From contig JAFAEG010000012.1 in assembly GCA_023424095.1 (NCBI GenBank), positions 1 through 54,130 of the forward strand: a stretch of 54,130 bases of DNA. The letters run 5' to 3'. The translations under genes and the position numbers were made by a program. Shown one piece after another: positions 25,224 through 33,219 of this stretch (its first letter is position 1; every line of letters starts with the position of its first letter). The notes beneath the pieces are model-generated. The model worked only from the letters and a program-made list of their open reading frames with translations, ran no database searches and was not told the origin of the DNA. The DNA is from Pseudomonadota bacterium. Its GTDB lineage: Bacteria > Pseudomonadota > Alphaproteobacteria > Sphingomonadales > Sphingomonadaceae.

Positions 25224-25876
25224 GCGCTGACCACACGGCCATTCCAGACGATTTCGAACATCCGCCCACGCCCTTTGGGGCGCGGCTGTTCATCTATCTG
25301 GTCGCGGGCTGGTCCGGCTTCTACGTGATGCTGGTCGAGCTGCTCGGCGGGCGGCTGATCTCCCCTTATTTCGGCAGCTCGGTCTACGTCTGGGGCGCGA
25401 TCATCTTCATCTTCATGGTGGGGCTGGCGATCGGCTATCTCGCCGGCGGCATCCTTTCGATGCGCGCGCCCAGCATCGGCAAATTGTGCCTGATCCTGCT
25501 GGCCGCCGCCGCCGCGACGCTGCCGATCCTGCTGCTGCCTGGGCCGATCCTCGACGCCATTTACGATCTTGGCCTCGATCCGCGCGCCGGCTCGCTGGCC
25601 GCCTGCGCCGCGCTGTACCTGATCCCCACCATCTTCAGCGGCATGGTCTCGCCTTATGCGATCCGCCTGCTCGTCCGCACCCGGCGGCAGAGCGGCAATG
25701 ATGCCGGCTATCTCTATTTCGTCTCGACCGTCGGCAGCGCCGCGGGGACGTTGCTGACGTCCTTCTATTTCGTGCTGTGGTGGGAAGTGAACTCCATCCT
25801 GATCGGCGCGATCGGCCTGTCTGTGGCGATCGGCCTCATTGGCCTGATCGCCTTCCGATCCCGCTCAGCTGCCTGA
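25220..25876 (+). CDS. Spermidine-synthase-associated membrane domain protein
   Basis: This 218-residue integral membrane protein has about six helices. It matches the N-terminal membrane half of 'fused MFS/spermidine synthase' proteins: the opening FIYLVAGWSGFYVMLVELLGGRLISPYFGSSVYVWGAIIF and the PTIFSGMVSPYAIRLL segment are typical. The catalytic half is absent from this gene but a SpeE-like protein is encoded right behind it on the opposite strand. The start is probably TTG 25220, overlapping the gltA stop as TTGA; no closer ATG or GTG would keep the first helix. Function is unknown; a membrane partner of the SpeE-like lipoprotein is an inference. Confidence 0.8.
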   Translation: MSADHTAIPDDFEHPPTPFGARLFIYLVAGWSGFYVMLVELLGGRLISPYFGSSVYVWGAIIFIFMVGLAIGYLAGGILSMRAPSIGKLCLILLAAAAATLPILLLPGPILDAIYDLGLDPRAGSLAACAALYLIPTIFSGMVSPYAIRLLVRTRRQSGNDAGYLYFVSTVGSAAGTLLTSFYFVLWWEVNSILIGAIGLSVAIGLIGLIAFRSRSAA

Positions 25877-26755
25877 ATTCAGCAGGTTCGACGGCGAATA
25901 TTGGTCGGTCAGCAGGGCCGCCTCGCCGTTCCAGTCGCGGTCGCGGCGCAGGGTCTGCAGGACATCGGCGCTCGACACACCATAAGGCCGCAGCCTCGCA
26001 TCCCAGGCGCGCGCATTCGCCTCCAGCTGCGCCTGCGGCAACGCCGCCGCCGGGCCCGCGACGATGATGCGGTTGCGCGATTTGAAGTTCAGGAAGCGCC
26101 CGAACGCTTCCTCGTAAGTGCGCGATTCGTGATCGTAGAGGCCGCTGGTCGACCAGGTGTTGGCGACCACCGCCCCGTTCGGCGGCAGCAGCCCTGCGAC
26201 CTCGCGAAGGAATTCGACAGTCAGCAGATGCTCGGGAATATATTCGCCGTCATAGGCATCGAGCAGGACCAGATCATATTTCACCCCGGCCGCGAGCTGG
26301 CGCTTGATGAACACCCTTCCGTCCTCGGCATGGACCTGCGTGTGCGGACCGGCGCGGAAGTTGAAGTGGGAGCCGGCGACGCGGATCACCGCCTCGTCAA
26401 TCTCGACCGCGTCGATCTGCGCATCCGGCAGCAATTCCTGCAGCACCGTCGGCACGACGCCGCCGCCCAGCCCGATCATCAGGATCCGCCGCGGCTGCGG
26501 CTGGACATAGAGCCCGGCCATCATCAGCCGGCTATATTCGGAGACCAGGCGGTGCGGATCGGCGAGGTCGATGCAGGATTGCTTGCCGGGATTGCCGCGC
26601 AGCCGGAAATACATGCAGCGCTCACCATTCTGCTCGGCGACATAGATGTTGCGGTAGAGCGAGCGTTCCTGATGGACGAGGCCGCTGACTTCACTCTCCC
26701 CGCTGCACGCGGCGAGGAACAAGAAAGGCGCGGCGGCGAGGAAGCGTGTCAGCAT
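25865..26755 (-). CDS. SpeE-like methyltransferase-fold lipoprotein
   Basis: This 296-residue protein has a signal peptide ending in the lipobox LAAC (residue 17), followed by a spermidine-synthase-like Rossmann domain. The SAM/dcSAM-binding loop GLGGGVVP (near 110), the acidic VEIDEAV motif and LLDAYDGEYIPEHLL are visible. Export as a lipoprotein is unusual for a polyamine aminopropyltransferase, and the DxxD active-site layout is altered, so true spermidine synthesis is doubtful. I start at ATG 26755 because it gives an immediate signal peptide; the longer upstream frame is Arg-rich antisense sequence. Its end overlaps the membrane-domain gene by 12 bases, tail to tail. Confidence 0.8.
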   Translation of the reverse strand: MLTRFLAAAPFLFLAACSGESEVSGLVHQERSLYRNIYVAEQNGERCMYFRLRGNPGKQSCIDLADPHRLVSEYSRLMMAGLYVQPQPRRILMIGLGGGVVPTVLQELLPDAQIDAVEIDEAVIRVAGSHFNFRAGPHTQVHAEDGRVFIKRQLAAGVKYDLVLLDAYDGEYIPEHLLTVEFLREVAGLLPPNGAVVANTWSTSGLYDHESRTYEEAFGRFLNFKSRNRIIVAGPAAALPQAQLEANARAWDARLRPYGVSSADVLQTLRRDRDWNGEAALLTDQYSPSNLLNSGS

Positions 26756-26787
26756 CGCCCGCGCTTGGCGCGGCGCGGCGCCGGGCG

Positions 26788-28164
26788 TCAAGCGGCGGGA
26801 AGCGTCAGGGTGAAACGCGCGCCCTGTCCCGGCGCGCTGTCGACGATCAGATCGCCGCCCATCGCGCGTGCCAGCCGCCGGGCGATATAGAGGCCAAGGC
26901 CGGTGCCGCCCGGTTCCGTCGGGTCCACCCGTTCGAACTTGTCGAAGATGCGCGCCTGGTCTTCCGGCGCGATCCCTTTGCCGAGGTCCGCGACGGTGAT
27001 GGACGCGGCCTTGCCGTCCTGATCGGCGCGAATCCACACCATCCCGCCCTCGGGCGAATAGCGGATCGCGTTGACCAGCAGGTTCATCATGATCTGCAGC
27101 ACGCGCCGGAATTCGCCGGTCGCGGGAAGGCTGTCGCCGTCACCCGGCTTGTCGATTCGTACTCCCCGCTCCGCGGCGCGCACAGACAGCAAGCCGGCGG
27201 CGCGGCGCGCAATGTCGGCGAGGTCGATCTTGTCGGTCTCCGGTCGAAAATCGGAGCGCTCGATCGCCTGCAGATCGACCAAATCGTCGACCATCGCCAG
27301 CAGATGCCGGCCGGCCGACGCGATATCGCCGGCATAAGCCGCATATTCCCGCCTAAGCGGCCCCTCGTCCTGCGCGCGGAGCAACTCGGCCGCGGCGACG
27401 ATGTGATTCAGCGGCGTGCGCAAAGCATCGTCCAGCCGCTCCCCGAACGCGGCCGAATCGACCTCGTCGGCGCGGGTCAGTTCCAGCGGATCCTGTTCGG
27501 GCGCGGCCATCCCCTCGATGCGCGAGCCCGAGCCGCGAAAGCCAGCGAAGCGCCCCATGCCGTCGATCAGCGGCACACCAGAGAGCAGGAAGCGACCCCC
27601 GCCGGGAAGCTCGGCGAGCTGATTGTCGAAGCGCCCACGCTCCGCCAGCGCGGCGAGGATGGGCAAGCCGCCATCGGCGCCCTCGCGAAAGCGGAACAGA
27701 TTGGTCAGCCGGCGGCCGGTCAGATCGCCCTCGGCCAGGCCCAGCGACGCGGCGCCGGCCGACAGATGGGTGAGGCCTAGCATCTCGTCCGTCTCGAACG
27801 TCCAGTCCGCCGCGGCCCGTTCGAAATCGGCTTCGCGTTCGGGCGCTTCCTCCGGGGCGGGCGCGGGCGCACGCACGGTCCAGCCGCTGATCTCCAGCGC
27901 GACATCCGGTCCTTGCGGTTCGGCGCGAACCCAAAGGTCGATGTCCCGTTCGCCGTCGGCGGCGATCGCGGGCCGCGCGACGATGATGCCGAGCCGCCGC
28001 GCCAGCCGGGCCAAGGTGGCGATCTGCGGCACGGCAAGTGCGCCGCCCGGTCGCCCGCCGGCGTGTTCGTGCAAGGCGGCCAGCGGCGGATCGGCCTCGA
28101 TCAGCCGCCCTTCGCCATCCAGCCGGCCGCTGACCGGCTCGGCGATTTCGCGCAGCGCGCTCAT
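26788..28164 (-). CDS. Histidine-kinase-fold protein lacking the phosphoacceptor His
   Basis: This 458-residue soluble protein has a PAS-like region (about 120-220), a dimerisation/HisKA helix pair (240-300) and a full HATPase domain. In the HATPase domain, the N-box is NLLVNAIRYS (361-370), G1 is DLGKGI (393-398), the F-box is IFDKF (406-410) and G2 is GTGLGLYIARR (420-430). The H-box reads DALRTPLN where HELRTPLN is expected: Asp246 replaces the phosphorylated His (codon GAT at 27427-27429). ATP binding looks intact, so it may act as a pseudokinase, phosphatase or binding protein, comparable in principle to DivL of Caulobacter, which has Tyr there. The ATG overlaps the DUF2336 stop as ATGA. 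No transmembrane helix is seen. Confidence 0.85.
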   Translation of the reverse strand: MSALREIAEPVSGRLDGEGRLIEADPPLAALHEHAGGRPGGALAVPQIATLARLARRLGIIVARPAIAADGERDIDLWVRAEPQGPDVALEISGWTVRAPAPAPEEAPEREADFERAAADWTFETDEMLGLTHLSAGAASLGLAEGDLTGRRLTNLFRFREGADGGLPILAALAERGRFDNQLAELPGGGRFLLSGVPLIDGMGRFAGFRGSGSRIEGMAAPEQDPLELTRADEVDSAAFGERLDDALRTPLNHIVAAAELLRAQDEGPLRREYAAYAGDIASAGRHLLAMVDDLVDLQAIERSDFRPETDKIDLADIARRAAGLLSVRAAERGVRIDKPGDGDSLPATGEFRRVLQIMMNLLVNAIRYSPEGGMVWIRADQDGKAASITVADLGKGIAPEDQARIFDKFERVDPTEPGGTGLGLYIARRLARAMGGDLIVDSAPGQGARFTLTLPAA

Positions 28165-29264
28165 GCCGCTTCCGCCGTGCGCACGCCGCGCGTGGAGATG
28201 CGGGCGACGCTGACGCGATAGGCCGGATCGGCGCGCCAGAGGCGCAGGATTTCCGACGCGGAGGCTTCGTCCATGCCGTCGAACAGATCGAGCTGCTCGG
28301 CCGCGGCGTCGCCCTCGCTGCCCGAGAAGAGCCGGCCATGCGTGTTCAGCAGCAGCAGGATCGCCGCCGCCTCGTCGCGCCCGATCGATGCGGCGCGCAA
28401 CAGCAAGGCCGGGCCGCGGCCCTGCGGATCGGATAGAATTTCCCAGGTCGCGGCATGATCGAGCCCGGCGCGAACCCCCATGCCGGCGACGAACAAGGGC
28501 AGCGAGCCCTCCCCCAGCATCCGGGTCAGATATTCGCCGGTCAGCCGGCCGGCCGCGTCCAGCTGACGCGCCAGCCGCGCCGCCACCGCTTCGAGCCCGG
28601 CGCCTTCGTCATATTGTGCGATCAGGTCGGAAGCGGCGCTTTCGATCGGGCCGTCGACGGCGCGCTGGCCATGTTGCTGAGTGACATAATGGCGCAAGGC
28701 CGCGGCGACGAGCCAGACCAGCTTGTGCTGAAGTTCGGCGGGCAGATCGACATGGCCGAGCATCGGTTCCTGGAAGCGGTCGAAGCGGCGGCTTCGGGCG
28801 ATGACCATTTCCATCGCCTCGGCCGCCAGCGCCTCGTCCTCGCCCTGCACCAGTTCGACCAGCAGATCGGAGCCGGCTCCGGCGCCGTGCGCCTTCCAGT
28901 AACGATGCTCCTCGACCCGGCGGACCAGCACCGTGCCCAATTCGGCATCGCTGAGCACACCGGCACGCTCGAGGATCGGCAAAGCGATCTGCACGCGTGC
29001 CGAGGACAGAGCGGCGGCAAGCGCCTCGTTCGCGGAGAAGGTCTGGGCCAAAGGGCCGCGCAGCGCATCTTCGATCGAGCGGATCAGGCGGGCGAGCAGC
29101 GTGGCGGCGGTAATGCGCTGCCATTCGGTCAGGCGGGCCGCCTGCGGCAGCAGCAAATCGGTCGCGGCCACGGCAAAACGCTCGCGCGCGGCCGCCAGCA
29201 ACAGCCGCGCCGCGTCGCTGCGGGGACGCTCCCCGCCGGTCCGTGTGGAACCTGCCTCCGCCAT
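28161..29264 (-). CDS. DUF2336 domain protein
   Basis: This 367-residue protein is predicted all-helical and matches the DUF2336 family, found mainly in alphaproteobacteria, which contains HEAT-like helical repeats. Recognisable stretches include LTEWQRITAATLLARLIRSIEDALR near residue 50 and ALPILERAGVLSDAELGTVL near residue 95. There is no signal peptide or membrane helix. The family is uncharacterised but is often found near signal-transduction genes, as here, where the histidine-kinase-fold gene is translationally coupled (ATGA). A CtrA-type box lies 28-42 bases upstream of the start, at the end of the preceding gene. Confidence 0.8.
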   Translation of the reverse strand: MAEAGSTRTGGERPRSDAARLLLAAARERFAVAATDLLLPQAARLTEWQRITAATLLARLIRSIEDALRGPLAQTFSANEALAAALSSARVQIALPILERAGVLSDAELGTVLVRRVEEHRYWKAHGAGAGSDLLVELVQGEDEALAAEAMEMVIARSRRFDRFQEPMLGHVDLPAELQHKLVWLVAAALRHYVTQQHGQRAVDGPIESAASDLIAQYDEGAGLEAVAARLARQLDAAGRLTGEYLTRMLGEGSLPLFVAGMGVRAGLDHAATWEILSDPQGRGPALLLRAASIGRDEAAAILLLLNTHGRLFSGSEGDAAAEQLDLFDGMDEASASEILRLWRADPAYRVSVARISTRGVRTAEAA

Positions 29265-29291
29265 CTTGGCCTGGACGCTAACCCGCTAAGG

Positions 29292-29306
29292 TTAATTCGC
29301 GGCTAA
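29292..29306 (-). promoter_or_regulatory. CtrA-like box upstream of the DUF2336 gene
   Basis: Plus-strand TTAA (29292-29295), seven bases, CTAA (29303-29306) gives TTAG-N7-TTAA on the gene strand. This is 7 of 8 matches to the alphaproteobacterial CtrA consensus TTAA-N7-TTAA. It overlaps the stop codon of the upstream gene and lies 28 bases from the DUF2336 start. TTAA is scarce in this GC-rich region. Confidence 0.35.
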
Positions 29307-30497
29307 ACTTGGAGCCTTGTGCAGGTGGTGCTGCGCCCAGAAGAAGGACCCCGCCGAATAGGCCGTGAGGAAGGCGACGCCCGCCGCCCACCAGCCCGAA
29401 ATGGCAAAGGGCAGCATCAGCACGACCAGGCTCGGCAGATTGGCGAGAAAGGGCTCGCCCGGCGGCCGCCGCTTGCGCGTTTCCGTCCTGAGCGCGAGCA
29501 GGAAGGCAATGGCCGTAGCGGCGAGCAGGACCATCCCCCAACCGTGGCTCGCCGACAGCGAATAGCCGAGGGAGATTAGAGCGGTGGCGGCGAACCCAGA
29601 GGTCGCGATCCGCCACCAGACTGCGTCCGGCAAACGGAACAGCCGCAGCTTCGCCAGCCGCGCGGCAATGCCTTCGAGCGGCAAGGAGAGCAGCAGCAAG
29701 GCGAGCCCAGCCCAGCGCCAGTCATAGAAGAAAGCGATGGCCGCGAGCGCCGTCAGCACCACCGAGCCGATGCCGATCGCGGTCACCCCGACCGGGCCGG
29801 TCATCATCGCGCCCGTCGCGATCCGCTCGATCGGCGCGAGCAAAAAGCGCGAGGCCCAGTTGCGCGGGCCGGCGGTGGCGCCGGCGAGGATCCGGCGCTG
29901 CAATTCGGCGAAATCCTGCCGCCGCTCGACCAAGGCGAGCTCGGCCGCCTCGCGCTCATCCGTGAGCGGCACCGGCTTCACGCCGGTCTGCAGCGCGCGG
30001 CGCAGCAGGGTCGATTGCACATCCCAATCGGCCGGCATCATCGCCGCATCGCGCAGCAGATCGGCGTCGATCAGCGCCAGGCCGGCCCAGCGCAGATCAT
30101 TGTCGATCCGCTCGAAACGATCATCGAAGCCGCGGTCGCTGACCGCCAGCAAAGCGGGCCGGTCGGCACCGAGCAGGCGATCGACATGGCTGCGGTCGCC
30201 GACGAAGCCATCGGCGATCAGCATCAATTTCATCCCCGGGCTGATCGCCGCCGCCGCCTCGACCGCATTGCGGGCGGTGACCACCAGCAGCCCCTCCCCG
30301 CGCAGCCGCTCGACGGCCTGCACCAATTCGGCAGGCAGGCTTTCGACGAGGATGATGACGACGGCCGCACCGGCGCTGGCGGCGAGCCGGGCCTGCCGCT
30401 CCACGAGCGTGCGCCCGGCGAGCCAGAAGGTCGCGCGGAGCGCAACGCCGGGCTCACGCGCTTCACGCGTCGCGCTGATCAATGCGGCTAGGGCCAT
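29292..30497 (-). CDS. Membrane protein with GT-A nucleotidyltransferase-like N-terminal domain
   Basis: This 401-residue protein has an N-terminal domain of about 215 residues. It begins like a sugar-nucleotidyltransferase fold: LAGRTLVERQARLAASAGA, then a beta strand and LVVTARNAVEAA, then LMLIADGFVGD in the place of the usual metal-binding Asp segment. The canonical GxGTR loop is absent, so catalysis is uncertain. The C-terminal half has five or six transmembrane helices (from about residue 230). No CDP-alcohol phosphotransferase motif (DGxxAR) is present. Function is unknown; involvement in a lipid or polysaccharide step is only an inference. It lies 57 bases downstream of the Hpt-like gene in the same direction. 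Confidence 0.7.
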   Translation of the reverse strand: MALAALISATREAREPGVALRATFWLAGRTLVERQARLAASAGAAVVIILVESLPAELVQAVERLRGEGLLVVTARNAVEAAAAISPGMKLMLIADGFVGDRSHVDRLLGADRPALLAVSDRGFDDRFERIDNDLRWAGLALIDADLLRDAAMMPADWDVQSTLLRRALQTGVKPVPLTDEREAAELALVERRQDFAELQRRILAGATAGPRNWASRFLLAPIERIATGAMMTGPVGVTAIGIGSVVLTALAAIAFFYDWRWAGLALLLLSLPLEGIAARLAKLRLFRLPDAVWWRIATSGFAATALISLGYSLSASHGWGMVLLAATAIAFLLALRTETRKRRPPGEPFLANLPSLVVLMLPFAISGWWAAGVAFLTAYSAGSFFWAQHHLHKAPSLAAN

Positions 30498-30554
30498 GTC
30501 GCGTGGTTAAGCAGCCGCCGCCGCCAAGGAAAGGGGCGTCGGCCGCCCGAGAAA

Positions 30555-30857
30555 TTAATCCGCCTGGAAGGTGGCCAGCGCCTGCCCGATCTTGCGCAGG
30601 ATCACCGGATCGCCCGGGGCCCCGTCCAGGGCCTCATCGGCCAGTTCGACCAGGCCGGTGACGTTGAAGCTGGCCGCGACGCTCTTCAGCCGCGACGCCG
30701 CGACCACCCAGTTCGCGTCGCAGCGCGAGCGGCCCAGCAGATCGTGCTGGCGAAAGGCGCTTTCGAGAAAGGCGGCGCGCAATTCCTTGACCAGATCCCC
30801 GTCGCCGCCGACGGCAGCGGCAAGCGCGGCGTGCAATGCTCCGGGATCATAAGCCAT
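30555..30857 (-). CDS. Degenerate Hpt-like protein (phospho-His replaced by Ser)
   Basis: This 100-residue helical protein has the layout of a histidine phosphotransfer domain. The segment AASRLKSVAASFNVTGLVELADEAL (residues 53-77; only the first 20 are diagnostic) matches the family pattern AAHxLKGxAxxxGaxxLxxLaxxLE. The phosphorylatable His is replaced by Ser55 (codon TCG at 30693-30695). The rest of the surface, including Leu57-Lys58, is kept, so it may bind receiver or kinase domains without passing phosphate. ATG 30857 has no clear ribosome site. It is first in the putative five-gene operon and divergent from the coiled-coil gene across 70 bases that contain a CtrA-like box. Confidence 0.72.
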   Translation of the reverse strand: MAYDPGALHAALAAAVGGDGDLVKELRAAFLESAFRQHDLLGRSRCDANWVVAASRLKSVAASFNVTGLVELADEALDGAPGDPVILRKIGQALATFQAD

Positions 30858-30881
30858 GCGACGAACGCTAAATCGACGCGG

Positions 30882-30896
30882 TTAACAGATAGTTAC
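30882..30896. promoter_or_regulatory. CtrA-like box in the divergent Hpt-like / coiled-coil promoter region
   Basis: TTAA (30882-30885), seven bases (CAGATAG), TTAC (30893-30896) matches the CtrA consensus TTAA-N7-TTAA at 7 of 8 positions. It lies 25 bases from the Hpt-like start and 31 from the coiled-coil gene start, so it could control either. Confidence 0.4.
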
Positions 30897-30927
30897 TCCG
30901 CCCCAACTTGCTGATAGGATTGCACGC

Positions 30928-33219
30928 ATGATCGGGGCGGACCAGGCCGTGGCACGGCAGCAGGACGATTGGGCGGACGAAGCGCAGGAGGCGGGCTATG
31001 CGCCGGCCGAGCAGGAGTTCGACACCGTCGCGGCGGAAGAACCTTATGAGGAAACGGTCGCGCCTCGCGGCCGGCCGATCCTGGCCGGCTTCCTCATCCT
31101 CCTCGCCCTCGGCTGGCTGACCGTCTGCGGTCTGGCCATTTACCAGGATTGGTCGACCCTCAGCCTTAGCGCGATCGCCGGCTGGGTCGCGACCGCAAGC
31201 ATGCCGCTGGCCCTGCTCGCCTTGCTCTGGGGCCTGTTCGGCCGCACCGGGCGCAAGGAGACCGAGCAATTCACCAATGCGGTGGTGGCAATGCGGGCCG
31301 AAACCGAATCGCTGGACCGGCTGCTCGCACTCGTCGCGCAGCGGCTGAAGGACAGCGAAACCGGGCTGAGCGAGCAGGCGATCCGCCTGATGACGCTCGG
31401 CGAGGAAGCGTCGGACCGGCTCGGCCGGGTCACCCATTATCTCGCTCGCGAGGCGGAAGGCCTCGATTCCCGTTCGCAGGCGATGGAAGCCGCGGCGGCG
31501 CAGGCCCGCGTCGACCTGGGCGTGCTGCTCGCCGACCTGCCCCAGGCCGAGCAATCCGCCCGCAGCTTCAGCGACACGTTGCGCGAAGCCGGCGTCTCCG
31601 CCCATGAGCGCGCCGTCTCGCTGGAGGCGCAGCTCGCCGCCATCACCGCGCGGGCGCAGGATGCCGATAGCGCCACGGGCGGCGCGGCGGAACGCCTGAG
31701 CGCCCACATCGCCCGCATCGAATCGAGCGCGGGAACCGCCTCGCAAAGGCTGGAAGGCGCCGCATCGCATCTCGACGCTCTGGTCGATGCCGCGCTTGGC
31801 CGCACCACCGATGCGGTGGAAACGACCCGCGTCGCGCTCGCCACCCAGGCGGAAGGCCTGTTTGCATCGATCGAACAGAGCCGCGCCCGCTTCCTGGAGG
31901 CCGGCAACGAAGCCGGGGCGCAGGTTGCCGCGGAGCTGATCGAGGCACAAAGGCTGGTGACCGCGATCGGCGCCGGCATCTCCGCGCAGGAGAAGAGCAG
32001 CCAGACGCTCGTCGCCGGCCTGGCCAGCCAGATTGCCGCGCTCGACGAGAAGCTGTCAGCGCTCGGCCAGCGTTCCGAGAACCAGTCCACGCAGATGGCC
32101 ACCGCGCTTGCCGAACTGCGCGACGCGACCACCACCTTGCGGCAGGAGGTCGGCGCCAGCACGCAGGAGGCTTCCGCTTTGATCGGCCGGGCGAGCGAGA
32201 TGGCGGCGGCGCTGGATGGCGTCGGCGAGAAGCTGCGCAACGACTTGCCCCCTGCCCTCGCCGAGGTGGAAGCGCGCACCGCCGCGATGCGCGACGCGGC
32301 ACTGGCGGCGTCGGAACCCGTCCGGGCCCTGCAGGCCGCGGCGAACGAAAGCGCCGGGCACCTCGCCCAGAGCGAGGAGAGCGCCAAGCGGCAGACCGAA
32401 TTGCTGCAGGCCGGCATCGCCAGCCTCAATACGGGCCTCAGCGGCGTGCTCGCGAAGCTGGGCGAACTGACCACTTTGTCGATCGAGACCGACCATGCCA
32501 TCGGCGTGGTGGTGCGCAACGCCGCGCCGGAACTGGTCGAGACGCTCGTGCGCGTGCGCGAGGCGTCACGCTCCGCCGCCACCCACGCGCGCGAAGCGAT
32601 CACCGCCGTCATCCCGCAGGCGAGCCAGGACCTCGCCGAATCGGTGCGGCAGGCGCTGGGCGATTCGATGACCGCCGAAGTGCGCAATCAGCTGGCCGAG
32701 CTGGAAGCGGGCTCGCTCCGCGCGGTCGCCGCGGCGCAGACGGCGGGCGAACGGCTGACCCGGCAAATGATCGGGCTCGGCCAGAATGCCGCTGCTCTGG
32801 AAGCGCGGATCGCCGAGGAGCAGGCCGAACGCGACCAGCGTGAACAGGAAGCGATGCCCCGCCGGGTCGCGCTGCTGATCGAATCGCTGAATTCGACCGC
32901 GATCGACGTGACGAAGCTCTTGTCCAACGATGTGACGGACACCGCCTGGAATGCCTATCTGAAGGGCGATCGTGGCGTGTTCACGCGCCGCGCGGTGCGG
33001 CTGCTCGATTCCGGCGAGGCGCGGGACATCCAGCGCCATTACGACCAGGAGCTGGACTTCCGCGAGCAGGTCAATCGCTACATCAACGACTTCGAGACGA
33101 TGCTTCGCCGCGTCCTCGCCGACGGCGACGGCAATGCGCTGGCAGTCACTTTGCTCTCATCGGACATGGGCAAGCTCTACGTGGCGCTCGCCCAGGCGAT
33201 CCAGCATTTGCGGGTCTAG
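30928..33219 (+). CDS. Large coiled-coil membrane protein
   Basis: This 763-residue protein has an acidic N-terminal cytoplasmic segment, two transmembrane helices (51-72 and 82-104) and then about 640 residues of Ala/Glu/Gln/Leu-rich sequence with long predicted helices. The helices resemble the signalling part of chemoreceptors or apolipoprotein-like repeats. The C-terminal 100 residues are more globular (SLNSTAIDVTKLLSNDVTD onwards). No chemoreceptor hairpin tip and no ATP-binding P-loop are seen, so it is neither a classical MCP nor an ATPase. A structural or polar scaffold role is an inference. It is divergent from the Hpt-like gene and probably co-regulated. The ATG at 30928 has AGGA about ten bases upstream. 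Confidence 0.8.
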   Translation: MIGADQAVARQQDDWADEAQEAGYAPAEQEFDTVAAEEPYEETVAPRGRPILAGFLILLALGWLTVCGLAIYQDWSTLSLSAIAGWVATASMPLALLALLWGLFGRTGRKETEQFTNAVVAMRAETESLDRLLALVAQRLKDSETGLSEQAIRLMTLGEEASDRLGRVTHYLAREAEGLDSRSQAMEAAAAQARVDLGVLLADLPQAEQSARSFSDTLREAGVSAHERAVSLEAQLAAITARAQDADSATGGAAERLSAHIARIESSAGTASQRLEGAASHLDALVDAALGRTTDAVETTRVALATQAEGLFASIEQSRARFLEAGNEAGAQVAAELIEAQRLVTAIGAGISAQEKSSQTLVAGLASQIAALDEKLSALGQRSENQSTQMATALAELRDATTTLRQEVGASTQEASALIGRASEMAAALDGVGEKLRNDLPPALAEVEARTAAMRDAALAASEPVRALQAAANESAGHLAQSEESAKRQTELLQAGIASLNTGLSGVLAKLGELTTLSIETDHAIGVVVRNAAPELVETLVRVREASRSAATHAREAITAVIPQASQDLAESVRQALGDSMTAEVRNQLAELEAGSLRAVAAAQTAGERLTRQMIGLGQNAAALEARIAEEQAERDQREQEAMPRRVALLIESLNSTAIDVTKLLSNDVTDTAWNAYLKGDRGVFTRRAVRLLDSGEARDIQRHYDQELDFREQVNRYINDFETMLRRVLADGDGNALAVTLLSSDMGKLYVALAQAIQHLRV

